From Yoonia litorea (GTDB lineage: Bacteria > Pseudomonadota > Alphaproteobacteria > Rhodobacterales > Rhodobacteraceae): DNA of 64,000 nt. The notes below the pieces were generated by a model. That model saw only the letters and a program-made list of their open reading frames with translations. It was not told the origin of the DNA and made no database searches. This document shows positions 26,303-36,803 of this stretch, piece by piece. The translations under genes and the position numbers were made by a program. Each line of letters begins with the position of its first letter. The stretch's first letter is position 1. The stretch covers positions 1-64,000 of the forward strand of contig NZ_FOZM01000005.1 in assembly GCF_900114675.1 (NCBI RefSeq), read 5' to 3'.

Positions 26303-27649
26303 TTGGTTCGAAGCGACCTATGTTTTCCGAACGGGGTAGGGATCAACAAAACAAGGCCGAGAAAGATCGTAAATCGTCGTCAAGTGTTGATCGGTCTTGG
26401 GACCGCCTTTTGTCCGCAGCCTTTGTTGGCTGACGGGGGTCGCATTGTCTTGCGCCCCGCGCCTGTTGATCTTGATATCGGCGGCAAGCAGATCGCAATG
26501 TCGGGCTTCAACAACTCAGTTCCTGGTCCTGAAATCAGAGTAGGACAGGACGAGATGCTTTCGGTGCGGCTAGAGAATGCGCTGGAAGAGGGCACAATGA
26601 TCCATTGGCACGGCATCAGATTGCCGAACGCGATGGATGGCGTGAATGTCCTGACACAGGATGCGGTGATCCCGGGCGGTAGTTTTGACTACCGCTTTGC
26701 AGTGCCGGATGCGGGGACATTTTGGTATCACTCGCATTATCTTTCGCTTGATCAGGTCAGCCGCGGTCTCTTCGGCCCCTTGATCGTGACCGAGCATACC
26801 CCGCCCGATATCGATCAGGATATCACTGTCCAGCTATTTGATATCCTTACAGATGTGGAGGGACATTTCGAGAGTATGTTTGATCCGTCGCACTACACGA
26901 CGGAGGGCCGCCTTGGGAATATGATGACGGCTTTTGCATCCCGTTCAGACGTAAAGGTGGGTGAGCGTGTGCGACTGCGTATCATCAACCCTGCTGTCGA
27001 CCGGGTATTCAGGGTCACAATTGATGGGCTGTCAGGACTGATCATGGCGATTGATGGGATGCCACTGGCAGATCCTTTGCCTGTCGACGAACTGGTGATC
27101 GCGCCTGGCCAACGGGTTGACGTCATCGGGGACGTCGTCGGCGAGGTGGTGTTGTCAGAGACAACACTGGTTGATCCCATTCCGCTGACAAGGATCGCGA
27201 TATCCGGTTCGCGGCAGAAAAGGGTCAGCCCAATTCCGCCACTTCCCTTAAACCGCTTGCCAAGGCCCGGCCCGGTGTCACAGAGCGTTGATCTTGTCAT
27301 GCAAGGCGGCGCCGGCGGACCGCCGCACGGAGGCTTTGGTGGCTGGGCTTTCAACGACGTCAGTGGCCTGCCACGCATGCCTCTTCTCGCGGCCAAACGG
27401 GGTGAAACCGTCCTCCTCCGGCTGCGGAATGAGACGGCATTTGCACACGGTATCCATCTTCACGGTCACCATTTCTGGGAAACCGATATAAACGGGGCAC
27501 CGACCGTTCTGCGTGATACGACGCTCGTTGAGGCGAGAGATACGCGCGAAATACTGTGTGTTCTCGACAATCCCGGTGCATGGCTGTTCCATTGCCATAT
27601 GCTCAGCCATCAAGAGGACGGGATGGCGACCTGGCTGCAGGTCGCCTAG
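26303..27649 (+). CDS. Multicopper oxidase 2 (Tat-exported)
   Basis: About 448 residues; Tat motif NRRQVLIGLGTAF, but the only in-frame start far enough upstream is TTG at 26303 without a clear ribosome-binding site, so the start is uncertain. Copper motifs HWHGIR (about residue 101), FWYHSHY, HGIHLHGHHFWE and LFHCHMLSHQ are complete. It has a Gly-rich loop (MQGGAGGPPHGGFGG) where CueO has its Met-rich insert. About one third identical by eye to oxidase 1, so the two are paralogues of different age, not a recent duplication. Confidence 0.88.
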   Translation: MVRSDLCFPNGVGINKTRPRKIVNRRQVLIGLGTAFCPQPLLADGGRIVLRPAPVDLDIGGKQIAMSGFNNSVPGPEIRVGQDEMLSVRLENALEEGTMIHWHGIRLPNAMDGVNVLTQDAVIPGGSFDYRFAVPDAGTFWYHSHYLSLDQVSRGLFGPLIVTEHTPPDIDQDITVQLFDILTDVEGHFESMFDPSHYTTEGRLGNMMTAFASRSDVKVGERVRLRIINPAVDRVFRVTIDGLSGLIMAIDGMPLADPLPVDELVIAPGQRVDVIGDVVGEVVLSETTLVDPIPLTRIAISGSRQKRVSPIPPLPLNRLPRPGPVSQSVDLVMQGGAGGPPHGGFGGWAFNDVSGLPRMPLLAAKRGETVLLRLRNETAFAHGIHLHGHHFWETDINGAPTVLRDTTLVEARDTREILCVLDNPGAWLFHCHMLSHQEDGMATWLQVA

Positions 27650-27705
27650 CGAGGCTTAGACAGGGGTGTCCGCCGAATTGCATCGATCAGTTGAGCTGAT
27701 GCTGG

Positions 27706-27880
27706 TTATTCCAGCATAGCCGCGAATTCCTGGCGGGCCAAAGCGTCGGCTGCGGCCAACTGGGTGAATTGAGCACACAGTTGTGGATCCGCCGCCAAGG
27801 CATGTTCAATTTTCTTGGCTTCCGTATAGGTTAACTCACCATCCAAGAAGGCGCTTAATCTGTCGCAATCCGCTATCAAA
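27706..27880 (-). pseudogene. Frameshifted small anti-sigma-factor-like gene
   Basis: From a TTG at 27880 (GGAG six bases upstream) the frame reads MIADCDRLSAFLDG then TGA. Removing one G from GGG at 27838-27840 joins it to GELTYTEAKKIEHALAADP and on to a stop at 27706. The joined 57-residue product matches the short anti-sigma or zinc-finger pattern CxRLSAFLDGEL. So the gene is broken by a one-base insertion in a G-run, or the base is a sequencing error. The rest of the gap 27650-28135 shows no gene except a response-regulator box at 28031. Confidence 0.5.
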
Positions 27881-28030
27881 TATACGCTCCAAAAACTGGT
27901 TCAGCTAGCGTTCCCTAACTTATCGAGAAGGCGCAGTTTCAGCCGGACAGATGAAAACACTGCGTGGTCTTATCAGGGTATCCATATTGCGGCTGATCTT
28001 AATATCTACTCAGACTGGCCGCTTTCAAGT

Positions 28031-28048
28031 TTACATATAGATACAAAA
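28031..28048 (+). promoter_or_regulatory. Candidate response-regulator box
   Basis: TTACATATAGATACAAAA: exact TACA-N6-TACA, 88 bp before the permease gene. Fifteen of 18 bases match the site at 15598. Confidence 0.5.
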
Positions 28049-28135
28049 CGCATTGCCTGGACGGGTTATGCAAGATTGTCCGCAGTTCTATGGTGGTGAC
28101 TACAAACAGGCAGAACCCAAGGCGAACCAGAACCG

Positions 28136-29464
28136 ATGGACCACGATCATTCAATGAATTCCGACAGCAATGAACTGATCAGCCTGAGCCGAGCGGTGGC
28201 AATGGGAACCGGTGTTATGATCGGTGCTGGTATTTTCGCACTTACCGGTCAGATTGCGCAGCTTGCCGGCCCAATTTTTCCATTGGCTTTCATCGCCGGT
28301 GCAACTGTCACCAGCTTTAGCGCCTACAGCTACATCAAGATGTCAAACGCATGGCCTTCATCCGGTGGCATCGCCATGATCTTGCAAAAGGCCTATGGAC
28401 CGGGCGCTATCGCTGCTGCGGCAGCACTCTTGATGGCGATATCTATGGTCATTGCAGAGAGCCTCGTCGCGCGGACGTTTGCCACATATGTCTTGCGACC
28501 GTTCGGCATTTCAGATGGGCCGCTTATGCCTATTCTTGCTGTCGGTGTGATCGCATTCGCGTTTGTCGTGAATAAGTTTGGAAGCCGGTCAGTTGGCATA
28601 ATTTCACTTGTCATGGCATTCCTAAAGATTGGTGGCATCGCACTATTTGGTATCGCAGCACTTTGGGCGGGTGGGATTAGCTTCGCGGTTGAAGCACAGG
28701 CATCATTCGATGGTGACGCTGTCGGGTTTGTGGCATCGGTAGCTCTCGCAATTCTTGCGTTTAAGGGGTTCACGACGATCACCAACAGCGGTGGTGTGAT
28801 AGAAGATCCTCACCGAAATGTCGGGCGCACAATTATGATCTCAATAGCTATTTGTGTCGTTGTGTACTTACTTGTCGCGTTTGCTGTGGGTTCAAGCCTG
28901 ACGATTGAAGAGATCATTGCGGCAAGGGACTATTCTCTTGCTGAAGCTGCAGCGCCAGTCCTTGGGCAAGCAGGGTTTTACTTCACTGTGTTTCTGGCGG
29001 CCGTCGCCACAGCCTCCGGCGTTTTGGCCAGCGTTTTTGCCGTGTCACGCATGTTGACCATGTTGACTGACATGGAGATGATTCCGCACCGTCATTTTGG
29101 GATGTCGGGCCCAATTCAAGGCCACATGCTGGTGTACACGGTGGTGATCGCGTCCGTATTGGCCGTATTTTTTGATTTGTCCCGGATCGCATCACTCGGC
29201 GCCTTCTTTTATCTAGTGATGGATATGATTGTTCATTGGGGCGTATGGCGATTTATGCGTGATAGGATCGACGCGAAAGGTTTGATCATCTTGACCGCGC
29301 TTGTCTTGGATGCGGTTGTTCTCGCGGCGTTTACGACGATGAAGTTGAGGTCGGATCCCGTCATTGTGGCAATCGCCGTCGTATCAATCGTTGCGGTCTT
29401 TTTGTTGCAAAGGATCTACCTTTCTCGCTGGACGGCCCCCGTGCGGGAAGAAGCGCATCGCTGA
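28136..29464 (+). CDS. APC-superfamily permease
   Basis: 442 residues with about 12 transmembrane helices. N-terminal GVMIGAGIFALTGQIAQLAG is the conserved APC/YfnA-type first helix, and SSGGIAMILQKAYGPG follows. The first residues MDHDHSMNSDS are His/Met-rich. Members import amino acids, polyamines or related cations; the substrate here is unknown. A permease of this type in a copper island is unusual; an upstream response-regulator box suggests it belongs to the same regulon. Possibly it imports cysteine, histidine or glutathione precursors, but this is speculation. Confidence 0.82.
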   Translation: MDHDHSMNSDSNELISLSRAVAMGTGVMIGAGIFALTGQIAQLAGPIFPLAFIAGATVTSFSAYSYIKMSNAWPSSGGIAMILQKAYGPGAIAAAAALLMAISMVIAESLVARTFATYVLRPFGISDGPLMPILAVGVIAFAFVVNKFGSRSVGIISLVMAFLKIGGIALFGIAALWAGGISFAVEAQASFDGDAVGFVASVALAILAFKGFTTITNSGGVIEDPHRNVGRTIMISIAICVVVYLLVAFAVGSSLTIEEIIAARDYSLAEAAAPVLGQAGFYFTVFLAAVATASGVLASVFAVSRMLTMLTDMEMIPHRHFGMSGPIQGHMLVYTVVIASVLAVFFDLSRIASLGAFFYLVMDMIVHWGVWRFMRDRIDAKGLIILTALVLDAVVLAAFTTMKLRSDPVIVAIAVVSIVAVFLLQRIYLSRWTAPVREEAHR

Positions 29465-29482
29465 ATACAATTCATTACAATA
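29465..29482 (+). promoter_or_regulatory. Candidate response-regulator box
   Basis: ATACAATTCATTACAATA: exact TACA-N6-TACA, immediately after the permease stop and 91 bp before dsbB, placing dsbB, DUF2182 and lgt in the same set. Confidence 0.45.
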
Positions 29483-29572
29483 TTCTTTGCATTGGGGACC
29501 TTCCAGACATGGACGATCCGAGGTCAGTAAGCCATTTTCACACAAAATTTTTCCTCTCATAGGAACCGGAAA

Positions 29573-30064
29573 ATGGCGCACAAACCTCATCAGATCGCAC
29601 TTTTGGCCGCGACCGGCTCACTCCTTTTGTTGTCGGGGGCATGGTTCTTTCAGGCCCTTGGCTACGCGCCTTGCACAATGTGCATCTGGCAGCGCTATCC
29701 GCACGGCATAGCCATTGGGATCGGATTGCTTGTGCTTGTCGGTTTGCGGTACCGCGCGGTTTACCTTTTGGGTGCAGGTGCGGCGGCCGCAACGGCTGCC
29801 CTGGGCTTCTATCATACCGGTGTGGAACGCGACTGGTGGGAAGGTCCAACCACCTGTAGCGGCGATGCCGGGGACATGGCAAACATGACCGCTGATCAAC
29901 TACTGTCCACAACTGAGCCACTGAACATGGTGCTTTGTGACGAAGTAGTTTGGGAATTCCTCACCCTCTCGATGGCCAGCTGGAACGCAATCCTCAGCCT
30001 CGTGATCACTGCTCTTTGGGTCGCCGCAATTGTTGCGGCTGGTCGTTCTCGGACAGCTGTCTAG
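29573..30064 (+). CDS. dsbB: DsbB-type disulfide generator
   Basis: 163 residues with four transmembrane helices. First redox pair CTMC in GYAPCTMCIWQRYPH (the CxxC-xWQRYPH motif of DsbB); second pair in the periplasmic loop (TTCSGDAG and LCDEVVWEFL). It re-oxidises DsbA-type proteins and passes electrons to quinone. Partner may be the ScsC-like protein at 20101. The DUF2182 gene follows 44 bp later. RBS AGGAACCGG. Confidence 0.9.
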   Translation: MAHKPHQIALLAATGSLLLLSGAWFFQALGYAPCTMCIWQRYPHGIAIGIGLLVLVGLRYRAVYLLGAGAAAATAALGFYHTGVERDWWEGPTTCSGDAGDMANMTADQLLSTTEPLNMVLCDEVVWEFLTLSMASWNAILSLVITALWVAAIVAAGRSRTAV

Positions 30065-30108
30065 CTGTCAGTACCTGCTTGGGGCGCACGCGGTTTAGGA
30101 GCCACTTT

Positions 30109-30813
30109 TTGCAGCAAAGTATTCTAAGAAACACCTTCTGGTTGGGCTTTTTTGCCATCGTGCTTTGGGCCTGGTGGGTCATGTTCGGCATGACAGTTGC
30201 CCCTATGTCGATGATGCCCAGCCAGTACCTTGGCCTATTTTCAATGTGGGCGATCATGATGGCAGCCATGATGGGCCCGACCTTTGTCCCAACGATGCGC
30301 GCCTACGAAGACCTGATCACTTCTGCGAATGGTAGCAGGGCAGGTTCCGTCGGGGTCGTTTTGGGCTTTTTCGTCGTATGGGTAGGATTTGCCGGGCTGA
30401 TAGCATTTGCGCAATATACGCTGATCGAGGTCGGTTTGCTGACCGCGATGGGGCAATCTGTATCCAGATACTTTTCAGCGGCTTTGCTGCTTTCTGCCGG
30501 TGCATATCAGTTTACCGCGCTCAAGGACCGATGCCTGGATCATTGCAGGTCCCCAACTTTCCAGTTTCTTGCGCATTGGCGAACAGGGTTTTCCGGTGGT
30601 GTCTATATGGGATTGCACCACGGCGCCTATTGCGTTGCTTGCTGTTGGGGGCTCATGGTCATCGGTTTTGTGGGGGGTGTCATGGACCTGATCTGGATGG
30701 GCGGAGCGACAGTGATGATGACGTTGGAAAAGCTGCCCCAGGTAGGGCGATACCTCACGCGGCCACTCGGTTTTGGCCTTATCGCGTGGGGCGTGCTTAC
30801 ACTAATTCAATAG
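30109..30813 (+). CDS. DUF2182 integral membrane protein
   Basis: 234 residues, about six helices. TTG start at 30109 with AGGAG seven bases before it is preferred; the longer in-frame extension overlaps dsbB. Carries the DUF2182 signature: [30 protein letters not shown] and [16 protein letters not shown], rich in Met, Cys and His within the membrane. The family is annotated as predicted metal-binding membrane proteins and is found in metal-related clusters. Function unproven; membrane copper binding or relay is plausible. Confidence 0.8.
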   Translation: MQQSILRNTFWLGFFAIVLWAWWVMFGMTVAPMSMMPSQYLGLFSMWAIMMAAMMGPTFVPTMRAYEDLITSANGSRAGSVGVVLGFFVVWVGFAGLIAFAQYTLIEVGLLTAMGQSVSRYFSAALLLSAGAYQFTALKDRCLDHCRSPTFQFLAHWRTGFSGGVYMGLHHGAYCVACCWGLMVIGFVGGVMDLIWMGGATVMMTLEKLPQVGRYLTRPLGFGLIAWGVLTLIQ

Positions 30814-30829
30814 AAACTGTTCGCGCCGA

Positions 30830-31744
30830 ATGATGATCGCTTCTCTACCATTCCCAGATATTGGAACTGAGCTATTTGCGGTGGAACTTGGAGGTTTTCG
30901 ATTTGCGTTGCGCTGGTATGCGCTCGCATACATCATAGGTCTTTTCATTGGGTGGCGTATCTGTTCCAGAGCAATCAAGCAGACCAATTTATGGGACCAA
31001 ACTGGCCCTCCATTCTCCAAGCAACAGCTGGAGGATCTATTTGTCTGGATCGTCGCAGGCGTAGTCATCGGAGGGAGGCTAGGATTTGTGGCATTCTACC
31101 AGCCAGAATTCTATCTGCAGAACCCATTGGAAGTGCTCAAGGTTTGGCAAGGCGGCATGTCTTTCCATGGGGGCTTTCTTGGTGTGGTCATCGCAACAAT
31201 CATTTTCTGCCGCCGTCGTGGCCTTGCACTGTTACCGACCGCCGATCTATTGGCGATTGCGACCCCACCGGGTCTATTTCTGGGCAGGTCGGCGAACTTC
31301 ACCAACAATGAGTTGTGGGGGCGCCCTACCGATGTGCCGTGGGGTGTCGTCTTTCCCGGTGAGGCAGCACAAACTTGTCCGGACATCGTTGGCATTTGTG
31401 CCCGACATCCATCCCAACTCTATGAGGCTGCCCTAGAGGGACTGTTGCTTGGCTCGCTGCTCTTGTTCTTGGCATGGCGGCGCGGTTGGTTGCGCTCACC
31501 CGGCATGCTTACCGGCATCTTCTTGATCGGATATGGTCTTTCACGCTTTATCGTAGAATTCTTTCGGCAGCCGGACGTTCAGTTCGTCGGCCCAGGAAAC
31601 CCAATCGGCCATGTGCTGAGCGCAGGCGATTGGGGCATCACTATGGGTCAATCCCTGTCTGTTCCAATGGCGCTGTTTGGGGTCGCACTGCTCGTTCTTT
31701 CAATGCGAAATCGCAAGATAGATGCACGAAAAGGGCAGACTTAG
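30830..31744 (+). CDS. lgt: Prolipoprotein diacylglyceryl transferase (second copy expected)
   Basis: 304 residues, seven helices. Lgt signatures: [11 protein letters not shown] near the N-terminus, [36 protein letters not shown] and the conserved HPSQLYEA. It attaches diacylglycerol to the lipobox Cys of prolipoproteins, the first step of lipoprotein maturation. This step is essential and every roseobacter chromosome should have its own copy, so a plasmid copy inside a copper regulon implies an extra or stress-specific enzyme. It begins 16 bp after DUF2182 in the dsbB transcription unit. Confidence 0.92.
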   Translation: MMIASLPFPDIGTELFAVELGGFRFALRWYALAYIIGLFIGWRICSRAIKQTNLWDQTGPPFSKQQLEDLFVWIVAGVVIGGRLGFVAFYQPEFYLQNPLEVLKVWQGGMSFHGGFLGVVIATIIFCRRRGLALLPTADLLAIATPPGLFLGRSANFTNNELWGRPTDVPWGVVFPGEAAQTCPDIVGICARHPSQLYEAALEGLLLGSLLLFLAWRRGWLRSPGMLTGIFLIGYGLSRFIVEFFRQPDVQFVGPGNPIGHVLSAGDWGITMGQSLSVPMALFGVALLVLSMRNRKIDARKGQT

Positions 31745-31784
31745 CGTCCCAGCCAGCATTTGTGAAAACGTCTTGGCATCAACG

Positions 31785-33722
31785 CTATGTGCGGTCACGG
31801 GCTTGGTTTGGCGACATCGCACGGAGCCGCAGACGCCGTTGCTGCTCCGATATCTGTGACCTTTGACCCTCGGGGTAAGCTTCAAGCGGCGGTTGGCCCT
31901 CAAACAATGCTTGCAGCATGATATCCCGTGCAATCGGAGCGGCAGCACTTGATCCGCCGCCACCATGCTCGACCACAACGGCAATACTGTATTTCGGGCT
32001 ATCGAAGGGGGCGTATCCCACAAACAACGCATGATCGCGGCGTGCCCACGGCAGATCCTTGTTATCGATAATGCCGAGCGCGCGCTCTTCAGGCGTGATC
32101 CGGCGTACCTGACTGGTCCCTGTTTTACCCGCAAGCCTGTGTTCCGGTGTGAGTATACGGGAGCGATACGCCGTCCCTCTGTTGTGGTTGACAACGTCTT
32201 CCATGGCAGCACGACAGCGCCTAAGCGCATTTTCGTTAATTGGCAGTGCCGTAGAAACCGGCCATGGATCTGGACCGACACCTGACTTGACCAGTTGTGG
32301 TGTTACATTTCGGCCCGATGCAAGACGAGCCGTCATCGTCGCAAGCTGCAAGGGTGAGGCAAGAACATATCCTTGGCCAATCGATGCATTCACAGTATCG
32401 CCGACACGCCAGGCTTCATCGCGCACATCGCGTTTCCACTCTCGCGTAGGGTTAAGTCCTTGCGCGACGGCTGAGAGCGGCAATTCATGCCGCACGCCAA
32501 TGCCAAATCTGTGGGCCATCCGAGAAATCGCATCAATCCCGACACGCTGGCTGACCTCATAATAGTAGCTGTCGCAAGATTGCTTCAGACTCTCGTGCAA
32601 GTTGACATTCCCGTGCCCGCCCCGTTTCCAGCAATGGAACCGTGTTTCGCCGACATCTACAAATCCCGGGCAATAAACGGTTTCTTCCGGTCCAATGACA
32701 CCGGCCTCAAGTGCCGCGAGTGCCACGATCATCTTGTATGTCGAGCCGGGTGGGTAGGCCCCTTGAAACGCCTTGGCTGCCAGTGGTCGGTAAGGATCTT
32801 CGTTCAAAGCCGACCAGTTTTCGACAGAGATTCCCCGCACGAACTGGTTCGGATCAAACGTCGGCGCGGAGGCCACACAACGCAATTCTCCGGTTTCAAT
32901 GTCCATCACAATCGCACTGGCACTTTCCCCGGCAAGACGGTCCTGTGCGTAGCTTTGCAAAGAGGTATCAATTGTAAGCTGAACGTCCTCGCCCGCGGCG
33001 CTGTCAATCTGACCGAGCGACCGAATGACCCGCCCGCTGGCGTTCACTTCAACCTGTCGGGATCCGGCCTTTCCACGCAACGACTGCTCCAGCTTATTCT
33101 CGACACCGGTTTTACCAATCTGGAACCTTGGTATCCGCAAGAGCGGATCGGGGTCGTTCGTGCGGCTGAGGTCGTAATCGCTTACCGGTCCGACATAGCC
33201 GACCACATGCGCAAGGTCCGCACCAAATGGGTAGTGACGCGATAGCCCGACTTCTGAGCGTATGCCGGGCAGGGCAGGGGCATTGATGTTGATGAATGCG
33301 ACCTCTTCCCAAGACATATGTTCCTTGAGTGTAACTGGAATAAACGGCGCCTTTTGTTCCATCTCGGAAAGCGCCCGCCCAATGTCGTCAGGGTCTAGCT
33401 CAATCTCATTGGCCAGTCGCGCGATGGCCTCGACAGGATCTCCTGCCTCTTCGCGGGTGATCACCAGCCGGTAATTCTGTTCATTGTCGGCAAGTAGCGC
33501 ACCGTTTCTGTCAAAAATCATTCCGCGCGACGGTGGGATCAGTTGCATGTTGATCCGGTTTTCCTCAGCCAGCAGCCTGTACTGATCCGCATCTTCGATT
33601 TGCAGAGAGCGCATTCGCCAACCAATGATGCCCAAGATGCCCACCTGGCCGATACCCACGATCAATGCACGCCGAGAAACCTGGCGAAACTGGAGAGCTT
33701 GATCCTTTGCGCGCCGCACCAC
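31785..33722 (-). CDS. mrdA: Penicillin-binding protein 2 (elongasome transpeptidase)
   Basis: About 645 residues. N-terminal cytoplasmic tail and one membrane helix (RRALIVGIGQVGILGIIGW), dimerisation domain (RGMIFDRNGALLADNEQNYR), transpeptidase domain with SxxK as STYK (about residue 325), an SxN-type SCD motif (SCDSYYYE) and KTGTS (about residue 533). The Asp in the second motif replaces the usual Asn. It makes 4-3 cross-links during cell elongation. GTG at 33722 fits best with the ATPase gene ending at 33736; a frame to 33773 overlaps it. It follows a CueR-controlled ATPase on the same strand, so it may be copper-induced. Confidence 0.9.
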   Translation of the reverse strand: MVRRAKDQALQFRQVSRRALIVGIGQVGILGIIGWRMRSLQIEDADQYRLLAEENRINMQLIPPSRGMIFDRNGALLADNEQNYRLVITREEAGDPVEAIARLANEIELDPDDIGRALSEMEQKAPFIPVTLKEHMSWEEVAFININAPALPGIRSEVGLSRHYPFGADLAHVVGYVGPVSDYDLSRTNDPDPLLRIPRFQIGKTGVENKLEQSLRGKAGSRQVEVNASGRVIRSLGQIDSAAGEDVQLTIDTSLQSYAQDRLAGESASAIVMDIETGELRCVASAPTFDPNQFVRGISVENWSALNEDPYRPLAAKAFQGAYPPGSTYKMIVALAALEAGVIGPEETVYCPGFVDVGETRFHCWKRGGHGNVNLHESLKQSCDSYYYEVSQRVGIDAISRMAHRFGIGVRHELPLSAVAQGLNPTREWKRDVRDEAWRVGDTVNASIGQGYVLASPLQLATMTARLASGRNVTPQLVKSGVGPDPWPVSTALPINENALRRCRAAMEDVVNHNRGTAYRSRILTPEHRLAGKTGTSQVRRITPEERALGIIDNKDLPWARRDHALFVGYAPFDSPKYSIAVVVEHGGGGSSAAAPIARDIMLQALFEGQPPLEAYPEGQRSQISEQQRRLRLRAMSPNQARDRT

Positions 33723-33735
33723 GGGAAGAGGCCAC

Positions 33736-36087
33736 CTAAAGCTGAATGCGACGCAATCGCAAGGCGTTTGCAATCACCGAGACAGAAGAAAGGCTCATGG
33801 CTGCTGCAGCAATCATCGGCGACAATAGCAACCCGAAGACAGGATAAAGGATGCCAGCAGCGACAGGGACACCCGCTGTGTTGTATGCAAATGCAAAAAA
33901 CAGGTTTTGCTTGATGTTGCGAACGGTCGCTTTTGCCAGTTTTCGTGCACGAACAAGGCCGACAAGATCACCACCCAAGAGTGTGATCCCGGCGCTTTCA
34001 ACGGCGACATCCGAACCCGTGCCCATGGCGATGCCGACATCAGCCGCTGCGAGGGCAGGGGCATCATTCACACCATCGCCGGCCATCGCAATTTGTGCGC
34101 CGCCCTGTCGCAGCTTTGCGACCAGATCTTTCTTGTCTTCTGGCAGAACACCGGCATGCACCTCATCAATACCAAGCTTGCGAGCGACTGCCTCCGCTGT
34201 TTTCTGGTTGTCCCCTGTTGCCATAATGACTTTCAAACCAAGGCGGTGAAGTTCGGCAATGGCACCTGCGGTCGTATCTTTGATAGGATCAGCCACGGCA
34301 ACAATCCCTGCAAACCGGCCGTCAATCGCAACAAACATCGCCGTCTTGCCTTCCGACCGAAGATCGTCGGCGGCTGTTTCGGCAAGTGCATAGTCAACCC
34401 CAAGTTCCTGCATCATGGCCGGGTTTCCAAGCGCCACCAGATGATCCTGGACCTGACCCTTGACGCCCTTGCCTGTGATTGCCTCAAACCCTGTCGTGCG
34501 ACCCAAAGACAGACCACGAGATTGCGCACCTTCAACAATGGCTTCAGCCAAAGGATGTTCAGATCCCCGCTCTAGCGCAGCTGCAAGAGCTAGTACCTGG
34601 TCCTCGGTTTGATCCCCGACCACGACAACATCAGTCAGCTTCGGCCGCCCTTGGGTCAGTGTTCCGGTCTTGTCAACAATGACCGTGTCTACTTTTGCCA
34701 TCCGCTCGAGGGCCTCAGCATCCTTGATCAAGACACCGGCCTGCGCGCCACGCCCTGCCGCGGTGGTGATAGAAATCGGGGTAGCCAGCCCGAGGGCGCA
34801 TGGGCAAGCGATGATCAAGACCGAAACGGCAGACGTAATTGCAAAGGCCGAAGCAGGGTCAGGACCGAACGAGAGCCAGACGAAAAAGGATACGATTGCG
34901 ATCACCACAACTGTTGGCACGAAAACCGATGACACCCGATCCGCCAAACCCTGAATTGGGGCACGAGAGCGCCTGGCACCCGCCACCATATCGACGATTT
35001 GCGACAGCACAGTATCTGCACCAACTTGCGTGGCACGGATGGCCATTGATCCGTTCTTGTTCAGCGTACCGCCAGTAACGCGATCCCCTTCATTTTTTTC
35101 AACGGGCAGCGGTTCGCCGGTGATCATGCTTTCATCAACTGATGAGACGCCCTCAACAACCTCGGCATCAACCGGAATACTGTCGCCGGGCCGCACGCGC
35201 AGCATGTCGCCTTCCACAATATGCTCCAATGGCGCGTCGTATTCAGTGCCGTCTGGCAGAATGCGACGGGCGGTCTTGGGCGCAAGGTCCAACAATGCAC
35301 GGATCGCATCACCTGTCCGCTCTCGGGCACGAAGCTCCAGCACTTGCCCAACAAAGACCAGCGCCACGATGACGACCGCAGCTTCGTAATAGGTGCCAAC
35401 GGTTTCACCAGTGCGATATTCGTCAGGGAAAATCCCGGGGAGGAAGGTTGCTGCAAGCGAATAGACATACGCAGCACCAACACCCAGTGCGATCAGCGTC
35501 CACATGTTTGGCGAGACATTTCTGATCGAGTCGATACCCCTTCTGAAAAAGGGAAGCGCCGCCCAGAGAATGATCGGCGTCGCCAAGAGGAACTCAACAT
35601 AGACGGCTGTTTGATGTCCGATCCAGTCCCGAACCGGTAAGCCAAACAGTTCGCCCATGGTCAAGATCACCAAAGGTACAGCAGCGAAAGCACTTATCCA
35701 CATCCGCCTGGTAAAGTCAGTCAGCTCTTCAGACGGCTCATCCGATGGCACAGTAGGTTCAAGCGCCATACCGCAAATCGGGCAGGCACCGGGCGCGTCC
35801 CGAACGATCTCTGGATGCATCGGACAAGTCCATTCCGTCCCAGACGGCGCGACCATTCCTGTTTTTCGGGCATTGCCCGATGCGTAGTAGAACGGATCCA
35901 CTCCAAACTTGGTTTCGCAGTTCTCCGAGCAGAAATAATACCGCTCACTACCATAGTCGAAATACAAGGTGTCTGCGTTTATGGCAACGGTCATGCCGCA
36001 GACGGGATCGGTCGCGGTTTCTGTGCCCTCAGGAAATTGATCGTGGGCATGAGCGTGCCCGTGTGAGTGCTGGTGATCGTTCGCCAT
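33736..36087 (-). CDS. Copper P-type ATPase 2 with YHS and HMBD domains
   Basis: 783 residues. Starts with a His-rich tail ([12 protein letters not shown]), then a YHS/TRASH-type metal site (DPVCGM at 27-32; Cys53 and Cys57), then the heavy-metal-binding domain TCPMHPEI...CPICGM (88-107). There is no HMA domain. Core motifs CPCALG, DKTGTLT, SEHP and GDGVNDAP are present. It is a P1B copper or silver exporter of the CopF/SilP-like type, different from CopA at 21169. A good CueR-type promoter is at 36118-36148. PBP2 follows on the same strand. Confidence 0.93.
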   Translation of the reverse strand: MANDHQHSHGHAHAHDQFPEGTETATDPVCGMTVAINADTLYFDYGSERYYFCSENCETKFGVDPFYYASGNARKTGMVAPSGTEWTCPMHPEIVRDAPGACPICGMALEPTVPSDEPSEELTDFTRRMWISAFAAVPLVILTMGELFGLPVRDWIGHQTAVYVEFLLATPIILWAALPFFRRGIDSIRNVSPNMWTLIALGVGAAYVYSLAATFLPGIFPDEYRTGETVGTYYEAAVVIVALVFVGQVLELRARERTGDAIRALLDLAPKTARRILPDGTEYDAPLEHIVEGDMLRVRPGDSIPVDAEVVEGVSSVDESMITGEPLPVEKNEGDRVTGGTLNKNGSMAIRATQVGADTVLSQIVDMVAGARRSRAPIQGLADRVSSVFVPTVVVIAIVSFFVWLSFGPDPASAFAITSAVSVLIIACPCALGLATPISITTAAGRGAQAGVLIKDAEALERMAKVDTVIVDKTGTLTQGRPKLTDVVVVGDQTEDQVLALAAALERGSEHPLAEAIVEGAQSRGLSLGRTTGFEAITGKGVKGQVQDHLVALGNPAMMQELGVDYALAETAADDLRSEGKTAMFVAIDGRFAGIVAVADPIKDTTAGAIAELHRLGLKVIMATGDNQKTAEAVARKLGIDEVHAGVLPEDKKDLVAKLRQGGAQIAMAGDGVNDAPALAAADVGIAMGTGSDVAVESAGITLLGGDLVGLVRARKLAKATVRNIKQNLFFAFAYNTAGVPVAAGILYPVFGLLLSPMIAAAAMSLSSVSVIANALRLRRIQL

Positions 36088-36117
36088 GGTTTGCCCCTCG
36101 CGTGTCTGACACCCCGC

Positions 36118-36148
36118 AAGCTAGTCATTCCAGCGACAGGAAGGTCAA
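36118..36148 (-). promoter_or_regulatory. CueR-type promoter of ATPase 2
   Basis: Minus strand: -35 TTGACC (36143-36148), 19-bp spacer with TTCC-N7-GGAA, -10 TAGCTT (36118-36123), 31 bp before the start codon. One of the two best copies in the window. Confidence 0.85.
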
Positions 36149-36221
36149 GACAGCCACCCTACTGCATATGTATCAATTCGTAACAGGAAGGCTGGAAAAC
36201 GAGGTCATGCCATCTTGTCGG

Positions 36222-36803
36222 TCAACCCAAAGTCAAAACCAATCCATCAGATACGGTCATCTTTGGAATATGCAGGTTTTCAGGTGCCGGGCCCTTCCTG
36301 ATGCGACCGGACGTATCGTAGTGTGAGCCATGGCAAGGGCAGAACCAACCCCCAAAATCACCAGCCCCATCCCCAAGCGGGACACAGCCAAGATGCGTAC
36401 AGACCCCAATCATGACAAGATATGCGTCATGTCCAGGCACAACACGATTTTCATCGGATGCGAGGTCACCATCAGAAAGGTTGGGATTTCTGGCATCCTG
36501 ATCAGGCAGGTCGGTGACCGCCTCGGACCGGGCCAGCGCAATCTCTTCTTCTCTTCTATGGCGGACAAAAACCGGTTTGCCCGCCAACATGATCGTCAGC
36601 TGCGTACCTGGCGCGACAGCAGAGACATCAACACGAATGCTCGACAATGCTAGCACGTCGGCTGAGGGGTTCATTTGGTTGACGAGGGGCCAGACTGCAG
36701 CACCGACTGCGACGGTGCCTGCACCTGCAGTTGCATAGTACAAGAAGTCGCGTCGCGCGGGGTTCACTGAACGATCAATTTCCATGATTCGCTTTTCGGC
36801 CAT
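36222..36803 (-). CDS. Rieske iron-sulfur protein without bc1 partners
   Basis: 193 residues from 36803 (a shorter start at 36785 is possible). Tat-type signal [21 protein letters not shown] followed by a Rieske domain with CTHLGC and CPCHGSHYD, both clusters complete, and [12 protein letters not shown]. It resembles the PetA subunit of the bc1 complex (ubiquinol-cytochrome c reductase). No cytochrome b or c1 gene lies nearby, so it would either join the chromosomal bc1 complex or work alone. A CueR-like site overlaps its start, which suggests copper control. Confidence 0.88.
   Translation of the reverse strand: MAEKRIMEIDRSVNPARRDFLYYATAGAGTVAVGAAVWPLVNQMNPSADVLALSSIRVDVSAVAPGTQLTIMLAGKPVFVRHRREEEIALARSEAVTDLPDQDARNPNLSDGDLASDENRVVPGHDAYLVMIGVCTHLGCVPLGDGAGDFGGWFCPCHGSHYDTSGRIRKGPAPENLHIPKMTVSDGLVLTLG

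Noticed and set aside
29490-29525. ACCTTCCAGACATGGA resembling a CueR site before dsbB
   Set aside because: No TTGAC at -35 and the second half-site is broken; the TACA-N6-TACA box is a better explanation for control.
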